Made by a program: the position numbers and the translations under genes. A DNA stretch of 62,864 nt, taken from the NCBI RefSeq assembly GCF_000826685.1, contig NZ_JROO01000048.1, forward strand, positions 1-62,864, read 5' to 3'. The stretch is from Streptomonospora alba (GTDB lineage Bacteria > Actinomycetota > Actinomycetes > Streptosporangiales > Streptosporangiaceae). Positions 27,440-36,592 of the stretch are shown piece by piece (position 1 is the first letter of the stretch; every line of letters starts with the position of its first letter). The notes under the pieces are model-generated. The model saw only the letters and a program-made list of their open reading frames with translations. It did not search any database and was not told where the DNA came from.

Positions 27440-28582
27440 GTGGATGTCACGCGGCTGAAGGACAGCTGGAAGAAGGTCGCGGCCTACGGCGACGAAGTGC
27501 CGCTGTTCTTCTACTCCACACTGTTCCTGACCCATCCCGAGACCCGCCGGCTGTTCCCCGTGAGCATGTCGGGCCAGCGCGACCGCCTGGTGGGAGCGCT
27601 GGGGAGGATCGTCTCCGACGTCGACCGGGTCGACGAGCTGGTGCCGTTCCTGCAGCAGCTCGGACGCGACCACCGCAAGTTCGCCGTGGTGGCCGAGCAC
27701 TACCCGGCCGTCGGCCAGGCGTTGCTGCACACGCTGTCGCACTTCCTGGGCCCGGAATGGACGCCCGAGCTGGCGGAGGACTGGGAAGAGGCTTACGGCC
27801 TGGTGGCCAAGGTGATGACCGAGGCCGCCGACGAGGCCGCCACCACGACCCCACCGTGGTGGGACGCGCGTGTCGTCTGGCACGAGCGCCGCACCGCCGA
27901 CATCGCGGCCCTGTGCGTGCAGCCGGAGTACCAGCTGGACTACACGCCCGGCCAGAGCCTGGCGGTGGAGTCGCGCCTGCGGCCCAACGTGTGGCGGTAC
28001 TTCACCCCCGCCAACGCGCCGCGCCGCAACGGCACCATCGACTTCCACGTCCGCCTCGTGGGCGGCGGCCCGCTGAGCACCGCCCTGGTCCAGGGCGTGG
28101 CGGCGGGCGACACGCTGCGATTGGGCGCACCGGTGGGCGATCGTCTCACCCTCACCGGCGGCCGCGACGTGCTCATGGTGGCCGGCGGCACCGGCCTGGC
28201 CCCGTTCAAGGCCATGCTGGAGTCCATGCGCGCCCAGGTGGCCCAAGGCGGCCCCCAGCGCCGGGCGCACCTGTTCGTCGGCGCCCCCTACGCTCGGGAT
28301 CACTACGACTACCCGGCGCTGCACGAGATGGCCGGCGAGTGCCCGTGGTTGCGCGTGGTGCCGTGCGTCTCGCGCGAACCGGCACGACCGGGGGCCGAGG
28401 CGGGTGACGCCGTGGACGTCGCGCTGCGCTACGGGCCCTGGTCGCAGGAGGACGTCTATGTGTGCGGCTCGCCCGAGATGGTCAACGGCTCCCTGCAGCG
28501 CCTCGCTGCGGCGGGCATCCCAGCGGAGCGCATCCGTTACGAGGACTTCGACACCACCAGCACGAGCGGAGGAAATCCGTGA
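27440..28582 (+). CDS. hmp: Flavohaemoprotein (globin-FAD-NAD reductase)
   Basis: 380 residues. The N-terminal globin domain (~1-135) has LFFYSTLFLTHPETRRLFP, with the B10 Tyr and CD1 Phe region, and the proximal His in LGRDHRKFAVVAEHYP. The reductase domain follows with RYFTPANAP (FAD-binding RxY[ST] variant), MVAGGTGLAPFKAML (NAD(P)H site) and C-terminal VYVCGSPEMV. Family role is NO dioxygenase; some actinobacterial homologues act differently. GTG start with TAAGG upstream. The stop overlaps the start of the DivIVA-like gene (GTGA). Confidence 0.88.
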   Translation: MDVTRLKDSWKKVAAYGDEVPLFFYSTLFLTHPETRRLFPVSMSGQRDRLVGALGRIVSDVDRVDELVPFLQQLGRDHRKFAVVAEHYPAVGQALLHTLSHFLGPEWTPELAEDWEEAYGLVAKVMTEAADEAATTTPPWWDARVVWHERRTADIAALCVQPEYQLDYTPGQSLAVESRLRPNVWRYFTPANAPRRNGTIDFHVRLVGGGPLSTALVQGVAAGDTLRLGAPVGDRLTLTGGRDVLMVAGGTGLAPFKAMLESMRAQVAQGGPQRRAHLFVGAPYARDHYDYPALHEMAGECPWLRVVPCVSREPARPGAEAGDAVDVALRYGPWSQEDVYVCGSPEMVNGSLQRLAAAGIPAERIRYEDFDTTSTSGGNP

Positions 28583-29412
28583 CCGCACGCGAGGACACGG
28601 GATCGACCAACGGGTCCCATCGACGGCTGAGTCCAGAGCGCGTCCGTGCACAGGAGTTCTCGCGGACCCCGATCGGGCGGCGTGGATTCAGTGAGGAAGA
28701 GGTGCGGCGGTTCATGGGTCGCGTCGCCGAGGACATCGCCGCCAGCGACGCCGAGAAGGCCAGCCTGCGCGCCGAGATCGACCGCCTGCGCAGGCGCTAC
28801 CGCGAGCAGAACGCCTCACCCGCCGACGCCGAGGGGCCGCCGGCCGACGCCGTCAACCTGCTGTCGGCTGCTCAGCAGCAGGCCGACGCCTACGTCGCCC
28901 AGGCTCAGGACTACTGCCGCCAACTCACCGAGCAGGCCCGCCAGCAGGCCGAGGACATCCTGGTCGAGGCCCGCGACCAGGCGGGCGCGGCCGCCGAGGA
29001 GGCCGCGCGCGGCTACCGCAAGAGCGCGGGGCCTTCCTACGACGCCGATCTGGAGGAGATGGAGCGCCGCGTCGCCTGGATCCAGACGTTCTGCCGGGCG
29101 GTGCAGGTGCAGATGCAGGCGGCCAGCGACGCCTTCTCCCAGGAGATCGCGCGGCTCAGCGAGTACACCGCCGACGCCGCGGCCCGCAACGGCCTCTCCA
29201 CCGAAGGTACGCAGGGTACGCAGGGCACCCAGGGTGCGCGGCACGCCCAGCAGCCGCAGCAGCCGCCGCCGCAGCAGCGGGGGGCTCCCGGCGGTATCGG
29301 TCCCGACGCCGACGACTTCTACCAGCACCAGCAGCGCCACGCCGCCCCCGAGGCGGACCGCCGCGCGGCCTACGCCGAGGGGGCGCCCACCGCCTGGCCC
29401 CAACGGGGCTGA
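28579..29412 (+). CDS. DivIVA-like coiled-coil protein
   Basis: 277 residues. The N-terminal RLSPERVRAQEFSRTPIGRRGFSEEEVRRFM matches the DivIVA N-domain pattern and is followed by long Ala/Glu/Gln-rich coiled coil (to ~200) and a Gln/Pro-rich tail with a short GTQ repeat. DivIVA proteins bind curved membrane and organise cell poles or division in actinobacteria; this is a paralogue, not clearly the polar Wag31. The GTG start overlaps the hmp stop and GGAGG lies just upstream, so translation is coupled to the flavohaemoprotein. Confidence 0.75.
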   Translation: MTAREDTGSTNGSHRRLSPERVRAQEFSRTPIGRRGFSEEEVRRFMGRVAEDIAASDAEKASLRAEIDRLRRRYREQNASPADAEGPPADAVNLLSAAQQQADAYVAQAQDYCRQLTEQARQQAEDILVEARDQAGAAAEEAARGYRKSAGPSYDADLEEMERRVAWIQTFCRAVQVQMQAASDAFSQEIARLSEYTADAAARNGLSTEGTQGTQGTQGARHAQQPQQPPPQQRGAPGGIGPDADDFYQHQQRHAAPEADRRAAYAEGAPTAWPQRG

Positions 29413-29532
29413 GCGCCATCCGGTCGGTGCGGGGCGGTCCGCCTTCCCTCTAGCCGCCGAGCGCACGCCGCGCTTCTCCTGCGGGGCCGTCACCACCCGC
29501 TAGCGCGGCGCAGCGCAGCAGCCGGACAGCAC

Positions 29533-29566
29533 TGTGCCCCCGGGCTGGCACCGACCCGGGGGCACA
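29533..29566. terminator. Bidirectional terminator between the DivIVA-like gene and cel6
   Basis: TGTGCCCCCGGG (29533-29544) pairs perfectly with 29555-29566, 10-nt loop. It sits between two convergent genes and can serve both. Confidence 0.8.
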
Positions 29567-29616
29567 GACTGCTGTGCGAGCAGTGAGCGGTCTAGCTGTT
29601 GTGCATCATCCTCTCG

Positions 29617-31395
29617 TTACACCGACGGGTGGGCGTTGGCCAGCAGCTCCTGGAACTGCGCGGAGAACCAGTGGCCGGCGATCGGCGCGTTCGGCAGCGC
29701 CCCCGAGGGGCTGTTGCCGTTGCGCACGTTGCCCTCGTAGTCGGGGTCGCACATCTCGTCGAAGCCCTTGCCTTCGTCGTTGTCGATCAGCTCGCTGGAG
29801 CCGTCGGACTCGCCGGGCGGCTTGATCCAGGAGTAGGCGTCGATACCGGAGGCGGGAGCGACCGTCGGACGCTCGCCCAGTCCGGCGCCGGCCTGGTTGC
29901 ACCAGTTGCCGGGGTTGAAGCGCCGGTCGACGCGGCTGTCCTCGATGAAGGTGTTCAGGTCGTTCGACGAGCTCGGCTCGGTGGGCCGCTCGGGGCCGCC
30001 CCAGCCGTTGCGCGAGGTGTCGATCAGCATGCCGATGTCGGAGTTGAAGCCCTGAGACACGGCCTCCTGGCGCAGCGCCTGGGCGAACGTCTGCTCGTCC
30101 ACGTACTGGTTCCAGTCGACCCAGTCGGACTGGCGCACCTGCTGGCCGTTGACCGTGTCGTCCACGTCGAAGTGCGGCTCCGTCAGCGCCGAGTAGTTGG
30201 CGGTGTTGACGGCGAAGCCGTGGACGTCGTCGACGGTGGCGCCGCCGGTGGTGGCGGCCTCCATGAACACCTCGACGGACGGGCCGAGGTTGGTGTCCCA
30301 GCCGATCCAGCCGTGGTGACCGGCGTCGACGTAGTTGTACACGTTGGGGATGTCGCCCAGCTCGCTCAGCGCGTAGGCGACGCCCTCGACGTAGTTGCCG
30401 TTCTCCAGCATCGTGTCGCAGTTCTCGGTGGCCGTGTCGCGGCTGCCCACGTTGGTGACGAGGTTCGGCAGCGAGTCCGGCTCGATGATGGTGGAGATCC
30501 TCAGGTCGGAGTACTCCTCATCGTCCATGATGTCGGCGATGACGTCGATGTACTCCGTCTTGTAGCGGCCGATCTCCTCCTGGCCGAGCTCGCCGTTGGA
30601 GGCCAGTGCGGCGCAGTCGCGGCCCGGGAGGTTGTAGACGACGACCTGGATGTTCACCGGCCGGTCGCCGGCCTGGGCGACGGCCTCGTCGAGGTGGTCC
30701 CGCAGGCCCATGTCGCCGGTGGTCGGGCTGTCGTTGCCCTCGATCGCGCCGATCCGGTCCAGCCACAGGGCCGTGGGCTCGTCGGCGATCGCGTCGCCGC
30801 CGGGCTCGTCGGCCGCCTTCTCGGACCACACCGGGTTCACGTACAGGTCGGCACCCTCGTATGGGTTGTCGACGCGCTCACCCGGTTCCGGATCGGGATC
30901 CGGGTCCGGGTCCGGGTCCTCCGTGGGATCCGGGGTGGGCTCCGGGTCGGGGTCCGGGTCGCCGGTGCCGCCGTCACAGGTGACCCCGTTGAGGCTGAAC
31001 TCCCCGGGTGCATCGCCGCCACCGCTGCCGTTGAACCCGAACTCAGCGGTGCCGTCGGTGCCGATGGAACCGTTCCACCCCGAGCCCGATGCCGTGACGT
31101 GCTGGCCCGACTGGCTGAGATCGGCGTTCCAGCCGTTGGTGACCTGCTGGTCGCCGGGGAAGTCCCACTCCAGCTCCCAGCCGTCGACGGGGTCGCCGAG
31201 GTTGGTAACGGATACGTTGGCCGTGAAACCCGAGTTCCACTCGTTGACCACCGTGTACTCCACCTCGCAGCCCTCGGCCGCGTAGGCGGGGACTGCCACA
31301 CCGAGCGCTGCCGCACCCAAGGCGAGTGCGGACATGCCCGCTACGGCTTTGCCCGACCTCCATCGGGCGCGCCCGCTCTGGGGCTCTGCTCTCAT
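29617..31395 (-). CDS. cel6B: GH6 cellulase with N-terminal CBM2 (Cel6B-type exoglucanase)
   Basis: 592 residues, secreted. Signal peptide residues 1-~39 (basic start, hydrophobic core, AYA-A). CBM2 spans ~43-140, bounded by Cys43 and Cys140; a Pro/Asp-rich linker ~145-172; GH6 domain ~175-592. The catalytic domain closely resembles Thermobifida fusca Cel6B: YNLPGRDCAALASNGELG, IIEPDSLPNLVTNVG (acid Asp region), YVDAGHHGWIGWD, IDTSRNGWGGPERPT and WVKPPGESDG-like WIKPPGESDG. It should release cellobiose from non-reducing ends. AAGGAGG five bases before ATG 31395. Downstream of cel48 but separated by hairpins; no CelR box of its own was seen. Confidence 0.92.
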   Translation of the reverse strand: MRAEPQSGRARWRSGKAVAGMSALALGAAALGVAVPAYAAEGCEVEYTVVNEWNSGFTANVSVTNLGDPVDGWELEWDFPGDQQVTNGWNADLSQSGQHVTASGSGWNGSIGTDGTAEFGFNGSGGGDAPGEFSLNGVTCDGGTGDPDPDPEPTPDPTEDPDPDPDPDPEPGERVDNPYEGADLYVNPVWSEKAADEPGGDAIADEPTALWLDRIGAIEGNDSPTTGDMGLRDHLDEAVAQAGDRPVNIQVVVYNLPGRDCAALASNGELGQEEIGRYKTEYIDVIADIMDDEEYSDLRISTIIEPDSLPNLVTNVGSRDTATENCDTMLENGNYVEGVAYALSELGDIPNVYNYVDAGHHGWIGWDTNLGPSVEVFMEAATTGGATVDDVHGFAVNTANYSALTEPHFDVDDTVNGQQVRQSDWVDWNQYVDEQTFAQALRQEAVSQGFNSDIGMLIDTSRNGWGGPERPTEPSSSNDLNTFIEDSRVDRRFNPGNWCNQAGAGLGERPTVAPASGIDAYSWIKPPGESDGSSELIDNDEGKGFDEMCDPDYEGNVRNGNSPSGALPNAPIAGHWFSAQFQELLANAHPSV

Positions 31396-31472
31396 TGGTC
31401 CTCCTTGTTTTCGACCCGCCGACCGGAGGATTCCGGCGCTGCGGGCCCCATGGGGATGGGGAGGGCGGTGCA

Positions 31473-31496
31473 CCGGGACCCGCGTGCGGGTCCCGG
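31473..31496. repeat. Perfect 11-bp inverted repeat upstream of cel6
   Basis: CCGGGACCCGC (31473-31483) pairs with 31486-31496 with two bases between. Another imperfect stem follows at ~31503-31531. Together with the terminator at 31711 this makes the 363-base cel48-cel6 spacer highly structured; no gene is visible in it. Confidence 0.55.
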
Positions 31497-31710
31497 CACG
31501 GAGGCCGTCGGAAGCTCGGCTTCCGGCGGCCGATCCGGACCGGCCTTCAATGCTCCGCCGCCGTAGCGACGCCGAACACGAGGCCCGGCCGATCCGGATG
31601 TCTGGGAGTGCGGCGCCGCGGGGGCGCCCGAGGCGGCTCGCGCGGCCGCCGTCGAGTGTGTCGGCATCGCTCGCCTCCTCGTCCTCGTTCGATCGCTTCG
31701 CCCTGGGGAG

Positions 31711-31751
31711 GGGCGGGTGCCGCCGCGGCCGGACCGGTGCGGCACCCGCCC
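31711..31751 (-). terminator. 13-bp terminator hairpin downstream of cel48
   Basis: 31711-31723 pairs perfectly with 31739-31751, 15-nt loop. It lies 8 bases past the cel48 stop. It may attenuate rather than fully stop transcription into cel6. Confidence 0.7.
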
Positions 31752-31758
31752 GCCCGGC

Positions 31759-34689
31759 TCAGCCGAACAGGTTGTCGTGGGCGGCGAAGGCCGTCGCGAT
31801 CTCCGCCTGCGCCCAGAACCGGTGATAGGTGAACGTGGGAGCCTCGCCGTCGGGGTCGTCCAGGTAGTTCTGGACCTTGTCCCACTGCGGGTCGTCCCGG
31901 TAGAAGGAGCGGATGGAGGTGAAGGTCGAGCCCGGCTCGACCGGGTCGCCGTTGGGCATGGTCCCGGAGAAGCCCTCGGGGACGTAGACCTCGTCGCCGA
32001 ACCGGTCGTAGTCGCCGCGGCTCTCCTCGACGGCGATGCCGAGGTCGTCCTCGTTGGCGATCAGGTGGTCCAGCAGGTCCTCGCCCGTGGTGCGGGCGTC
32101 GGTGTCGCCCGAGCCCGCCGCGTAGTACAGCAGCGTCTTGGCCAGAGCGGCCGCCACACCCACGTCCTGGCCGTGCGAGTCGACCTCGACGTGCAGGTCC
32201 GGGTTGCCCGTGGAGGACCCGTCCCAGGTGTCGGGCTGGCCGGACCAGCTCATGTCGGCCGGGACCGCGAAGTCGCCGTCGCCGTTCAGCCGGGTGTTCT
32301 CGATGGCCCAGGGCACCCAGTCCGCCAGGATCTCCTCGGCGCGCTCGTTGCCGGTCTCGTGGTAGAGCTGGGCGACGCGCTCCATGCCCCACACCTGGAA
32401 GCCGAACCAGTTGTTGGACGGCGGGTCGTGCCAGACCGGCTGCCAGTCGTAGTACATGCCGTAGAACTGCGACTGCTGCACGTCGGACGGGGGCTGGTCG
32501 TAGCTGCCCGCCCAGCTGTTGGTCGCGCCGCCGGCGATGCCGCCCTCGGAGGACTGGAGCCACTCCATGAACTCCAGCTGGCGCTCCATGCTGGTGCCCC
32601 AGTCGTCGGCGCCCGTGGGCGACTCCGGCTGCATCTCCGAGGTCTGCGACAGCGCGTAGGCCGCCATCGGGTTCTGGTAGCCCTGGTGGGCCGAGCTGCC
32701 GCCGATGCGCCAGGCCCACGGGTACTCCGCGGACTCCATCGCGCCGCCCCAGGCGTAGTACCAGGACATCAGGTAGTGGGCGCTGTTCTTGCCCTGCCCG
32801 GCCGCGCACTCCTGGGCGCCGACGCAGTCGCCGACCTCCTTGAAGTACTTGTCGAACATGGCGTAGCGCAGGTAGTCGCCCATCTTGGTGGCGTCGGCGA
32901 CGACGTCGTCGACGGCGCCGCCGTTGCCCTGGTCCTCGGCCCACTTGTCGGCGAAGTAGGCCACCTGCACCGCGCGGGCGTCGGCGTCGGGCGCGTTGGT
33001 GTAGCGCCACTGCTCGGCGTAGGAGTCGTCGTCGGTGTACAGGTCGAGGAACCCGTTCTCACCGCCGTGGTCCATGGTTTCGCAGGACGGGTGGGGCACC
33101 GTCTCCCACACCGACTCCTGCGACCCGCGCTGGAAGGTGTTGATGTAGGCGGGCGCGTCGTCGGTGCCGTCGCCGCAGAAGCCGTAGCCGTAGGTGTTGT
33201 CGACGTCGAGCAGCCAGTGCATGCCGTAGACCTCGTCGGTCCCGTAGGTGCTGCTCAGCTCCTCGGCCAGCGGGTCCTCTCCGACCTCGACGCTGTCGTC
33301 CACCGGCGAGGGGTAGCCCTGCGGGGTGTCCTGCTCGGGGATGTAGGTCGCCGGCGACGACGGGTCGTAGGAGCCGTTGGTGGGTTGGTCGGCGGCGCCG
33401 GGGATGATGTACTCCTCCAGCGACGTCCATGCCTCGTTGAAGGGCTCCCATTCACCGGTGACGCGCCCGTACTCGGCTTCCAGCCACAGGAAGTAGCTGA
33501 ACGCCTCGGAGGTGGTGTTGTGCCCGTGGTCGGGCGCCTCGACGATCAGCGTCTCGACCGAGTGGTAGGGCACCAGGCCGCCGTCGAACTCGCGGAAGTA
33601 GCCGCTGGCGGGGTCCTTGATCTTCTCGTACTGCTCCAGGAACGCCGCCTCGTAATCGGAGGTGGCGGCGTCGATCTCGGTGACCTCGACGGTCGCCGAT
33701 CCGTAGCCCTGGCCCGAGGCGGTGAAAACCGCCGAGGCCAGCGAGCCGCCGTTGTCGGCGGAGGAGACGGTGACCTCCTGATCGGTGTCCCAGTCGTCGG
33801 CGGTGAACGTCAGTTCTCCGCCGGAGGAGACGCTGAGGTCCTCGCTGCCCTCGCTGCGCGCGACGTTCACGTCCACCGCGGAGTCGGGCGCGTTCGACAG
33901 GGAGACGTCGAAGGTCGCCTCGCCGCCTTGGCGCACGCTGACGCCGGAGGGTGCGGCCACGATCTCCGGTTCGTCGATCACCTCGACGGCGACCGGGCTG
34001 GAGGAGGTCTCCGCGCCGGCGTCGTCGACGGCTGTGGCCGTCACCGAATAGGGACCGGTCTCGGCGCCCGACCAGGTGGCGGTGTAGGGCGCCGATCCGT
34101 CGGTGCCGATCTCGGCTCCGTCGGCCTCGAAGACGACCTGCTCGACGGAGCCGTCGGTGTCGGAGGCTTCGGCGGCGAGTTCGATGTCCTCGCCGGCCAG
34201 GAAGGTCGCGCCGTCCTCAGGGGAGGTCAGGCTGACATCGGGCGGGGTGTTCTCGGGGTCGCCGCCACCGCCCCCGCAGACGGTGCCGTTGAGGGTGAAC
34301 TCCTGCGGCTCGCCGTTGGCGCCGTCGGCGGTGGCCTGGAATCCGACCGTGACGGACTCGCCGCTGCCGAGGTCGGGCTGCCATCCGGGGTGGGTGACGG
34401 TGACCTGGTCGCCGTCCTGGCTGAAGTCCCCGCTCCAGCCGTTGCTCACCTGCTGACCGTCCGGGAACGTCCAGCCGAGGACCCAGTCGCTGACCGGGTC
34501 GCCCTCGTTGTTCACCGTGACTTCGGCGGTGAAGCCGCTGCCCCACTCGTTGGTGATCTCGTAGTCGACGGAGCACTCCGTCGCCGCCGCGGCGGGTGCG
34601 GCCGGCGCGAGGGCTGCGACGAGCCCCGCCGCCGCTCCGCCCGCTAGCAGCCGCGCGAGCGGCCATCGGGTCAATAGCCCAGAACCCAT
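31759..34689 (-). CDS. cel48A: GH48 reducing-end cellobiohydrolase with N-terminal CBM2 (Cel48A-type)
   Basis: 976 residues, secreted. Signal peptide ~1-37; CBM2 ~39-138 (Cys39/Cys138); a bacterial Ig-like domain ~150-236 (PPDVSLTSPEDGATFLAGED); a second beta domain ~245-335 (GGEATFDVSLSNAPDSAVDV, Calx-beta-like); GH48 ~340-976. The catalytic acid region EAPDHGHNTTSEAFSYFLWLE is intact, as is HYLMSWYYAWGG. It resembles T. fusca Cel48A, but that enzyme has a fibronectin-like spacer where two beta domains occur here. Works with Cel6B from opposite chain ends. Two CelR-type boxes lie 290-390 bases upstream. Confidence 0.92.
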   Translation of the reverse strand: MGSGLLTRWPLARLLAGGAAAGLVAALAPAAPAAAATECSVDYEITNEWGSGFTAEVTVNNEGDPVSDWVLGWTFPDGQQVSNGWSGDFSQDGDQVTVTHPGWQPDLGSGESVTVGFQATADGANGEPQEFTLNGTVCGGGGGDPENTPPDVSLTSPEDGATFLAGEDIELAAEASDTDGSVEQVVFEADGAEIGTDGSAPYTATWSGAETGPYSVTATAVDDAGAETSSSPVAVEVIDEPEIVAAPSGVSVRQGGEATFDVSLSNAPDSAVDVNVARSEGSEDLSVSSGGELTFTADDWDTDQEVTVSSADNGGSLASAVFTASGQGYGSATVEVTEIDAATSDYEAAFLEQYEKIKDPASGYFREFDGGLVPYHSVETLIVEAPDHGHNTTSEAFSYFLWLEAEYGRVTGEWEPFNEAWTSLEEYIIPGAADQPTNGSYDPSSPATYIPEQDTPQGYPSPVDDSVEVGEDPLAEELSSTYGTDEVYGMHWLLDVDNTYGYGFCGDGTDDAPAYINTFQRGSQESVWETVPHPSCETMDHGGENGFLDLYTDDDSYAEQWRYTNAPDADARAVQVAYFADKWAEDQGNGGAVDDVVADATKMGDYLRYAMFDKYFKEVGDCVGAQECAAGQGKNSAHYLMSWYYAWGGAMESAEYPWAWRIGGSSAHQGYQNPMAAYALSQTSEMQPESPTGADDWGTSMERQLEFMEWLQSSEGGIAGGATNSWAGSYDQPPSDVQQSQFYGMYYDWQPVWHDPPSNNWFGFQVWGMERVAQLYHETGNERAEEILADWVPWAIENTRLNGDGDFAVPADMSWSGQPDTWDGSSTGNPDLHVEVDSHGQDVGVAAALAKTLLYYAAGSGDTDARTTGEDLLDHLIANEDDLGIAVEESRGDYDRFGDEVYVPEGFSGTMPNGDPVEPGSTFTSIRSFYRDDPQWDKVQNYLDDPDGEAPTFTYHRFWAQAEIATAFAAHDNLFG

Positions 34690-34976
34690 GGTGATGAAGT
34701 ACCTCCAGTTCCTTGCAAGACCCCGCCGGAGCGGCGGGGACGTGGGGGATGCGCCCGCGGACGGGCGTGCGAACAGGCGGTGGGTACGGTGCTTAGGCGG
34801 CTACGTTGCGTAGCCGCATGGGCCGGCGGTAGGCCCGGCCGGATTCGGTGCGCGGTGGGACGGTGCGGGGTCTCGGAGCGGAGGCCGCGCCGGGAGGCGG
34901 GGACGGCGGATCGAGTGGGGGCTCGGATCGGGGGCGGGTCCGTGTCGCGGGTGGGGGATGCGATTCGGTGATCGGT

Positions 34977-34990
34977 TGGGAGCGCTCCCA
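34977..34990. promoter_or_regulatory. CelR/CebR-type operator 1
   Basis: Perfect 14-bp palindrome TGGGAGCGCTCCCA, the published CelR (Thermobifida fusca) and CebR (Streptomyces) recognition sequence. The repressor is normally released by cellobiose. It lies upstream of cel48; no celR gene is in the window. Confidence 0.9.
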
Positions 34991-35061
34991 GTGGTCCTGG
35001 TCACGGTGGTGCTTCGGCCGCTGGGGCGGGGGTCTCGGGTTGTCATGATCTGAGTCACTCT

Positions 35062-35075
35062 TGGGAGCGCTCCCA
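35062..35075. promoter_or_regulatory. CelR/CebR-type operator 2
   Basis: A second exact TGGGAGCGCTCCCA, extended to TTGGGAGCGCTCCCAA, centred 85 bases from operator 1 (about eight helical turns). Paired sites at this spacing would permit looping or cooperative binding. Confidence 0.9.
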
Positions 35076-35309
35076 ATACGGTAACCAGATCACACCCGCG
35101 TGTAAACCACCGGTGCCGGATTCGCCGAGGGGCGATGCATCGCCGTCTCCGCCCCGGTTTCGCGACCAGGCGTTTCCCGGGAGCGCCGTCGGCGGATGGG
35201 TTCTCCGCCGCGGAGAGGCGCCCCCGCGCGACGGCCCGTATCAGGATCGAGGGCCTCATCAGGTCCGCTCCCGGCGCGGGAAACGGCGGGCGACTCGCCG
35301 GACCGGCTT

Positions 35310-35630
35310 CTAGAAGTCCTGTGAGGACTCGTGCGGGGCCGCGGAAGCGGACCGGGCGTCGGTCCGCGACCGCACGCCCCGCACGTGCATCAGGCGCGCG
35401 AGGCGGATCAGCGGGCGCACCAGCAGCTCGGCGCTGCCCGCGAGGAAGCACCAGGTGCCCGCCTCCTGCCACGCCGAGGAGAAGAACATGACGCTGCCGA
35501 CGATGAACCACAGCGCGATCAGGATGTCGTTGGCGATGCTCGCCGCCTCATAGCGGCGGCGGACGACCAGCTCGTCGCTGCCCATCCGCACCACCAGATC
35601 GGATCCGCCCTTGCCCCCGGACTCGGCCAT
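35310..35630 (-). CDS. YrhK-like small membrane protein
   Basis: 106 residues. The core RRRYEAASIANDILIALWFIVGSVMFFS followed by TWCFLAGSAELLVRPLIRLAR matches the YrhK domain: two transmembrane helices and a short basic C-terminal region. Function unknown. Start ATG 35630 with GGGAGG eight bases upstream. Confidence 0.75.
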   Translation of the reverse strand: MAESGGKGGSDLVVRMGSDELVVRRRYEAASIANDILIALWFIVGSVMFFSSAWQEAGTWCFLAGSAELLVRPLIRLARLMHVRGVRSRTDARSASAAPHESSQDF

Positions 35631-35806
35631 GGTCCCGTCCTCCCACCGTGCTGTCCCCGTTGGGCGGAGTCCTGCCCGGCAGAGGGCGCCGCGATACTCG
35701 CGAACCCGGTGATCGGGGTGCCGGTCGGGGTGCCGGGGCGGGCCGCCGCGTCCCTTCAGACGCAGGATCGTCGCGACGCGAGGCTTCCTCCGACGGCGAC
35801 GGATCG

Positions 35807-36592
35807 TCAGAACGCGACGTGACGCTGCCAGTGCGCGAACAGGTCGGCGTCGCCGAGGACCTCGATCCGGTCGTCGGGCGGCGTGATCCGGCCGAGGATC
35901 GCGAGCAGCAGGTCGCCCGCCGCACCGCGTACGGCCACGTCCGCCTTCCGGTGGTCGTGGCTGTAGGCGACCGCGTCCGGCCCGCGCCGGATGAGCCATT
36001 CCCCTGCCGCGCCCAGGCCCGGTGAGTCGGTGGCGTGCAGGTGCAGCGTCTGCCCCTGGCCGTGCAGCTGCCGGAGCATCTCCGGGCGCCCCGCAGCCGC
36101 ACCCGGGCTCGTCAGCAGCGCCAGCCATTCCGAGATTCCGTCGGCGGCCAGCTCGGCGTCGGCCTCGTAGGGCGCGTCGAGCGTCAGAGCGACGTCGGCG
36201 CGGTGCACAGCGGTCTCGTGCGCCATCCGGCGGAGCCAGAACCACGCCTGCTGGTTCTGTCCGCTGAAGTTCCACACGGGCCGATCCGCCCCGGCGGCGT
36301 CCACCGTGTCCAGCAACTCCCGGGAACCGGCGGCGAGCCACTCCTCCAGCGCCGCCGCCTCGTCCGGCGCCGGAATGCCGGTGGGGGCGATCGACTCGCC
36401 GGGCCCGGCCACCCGCCGCCGCACCGTGTCCGCAGCGAACCGGTGGCTGCGGCCGATGTGGCGCAGCAGCTCACGCAGGTCCCAGTCCGGGCAGGTGGGC
36501 ACCCGCCGGTCGAGATCGGCTCCGTGAGCGAGAGCGAGGACTCCGTCGGTCTGATGGGTCAGAGCGTCCGCGAGGCGGTTCACAGTCAGCAC
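35807..36592 (-). CDS. Maleylpyruvate isomerase family mycothiol-dependent protein
   Basis: 261 residues. The DinB-like fold is recognisable: TCPDWDLRELLRHIGRSHRFAADTV and RRMAHETAVHRADVAL give the three metal-binding histidines in the family pattern. The C-terminal half (VAVRGAAGDLLLAILGR) is an SCP2-like domain. Family members use mycothiol, supporting an actinobacterial host; the substrate is unknown. GTG start 36592 is chosen by family length; GTG 36583 is possible. Confidence 0.82.
   Translation of the reverse strand: MLTVNRLADALTHQTDGVLALAHGADLDRRVPTCPDWDLRELLRHIGRSHRFAADTVRRRVAGPGESIAPTGIPAPDEAAALEEWLAAGSRELLDTVDAAGADRPVWNFSGQNQQAWFWLRRMAHETAVHRADVALTLDAPYEADAELAADGISEWLALLTSPGAAAGRPEMLRQLHGQGQTLHLHATDSPGLGAAGEWLIRRGPDAVAYSHDHRKADVAVRGAAGDLLLAILGRITPPDDRIEVLGDADLFAHWQRHVAF

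Larger units (their letters stand above)
34690..35309. other. Regulatory spacer upstream of cel48
   Basis: 620 bases without a gene, between the cel48 start and the end of the YrhK gene, both minus strand. It contains the two CelR-type palindromes listed separately, so the cel48 promoter is likely here. The long leader after them (~290 bases) has no structure I recognise. Confidence 0.55.

Noticed and set aside
31717-34647. A 976-codon plus-strand frame antisense to cel48
   Set aside because: Val/Gly/Asp-rich reverse-complement shadow of the GH48 gene with no domain resemblance.
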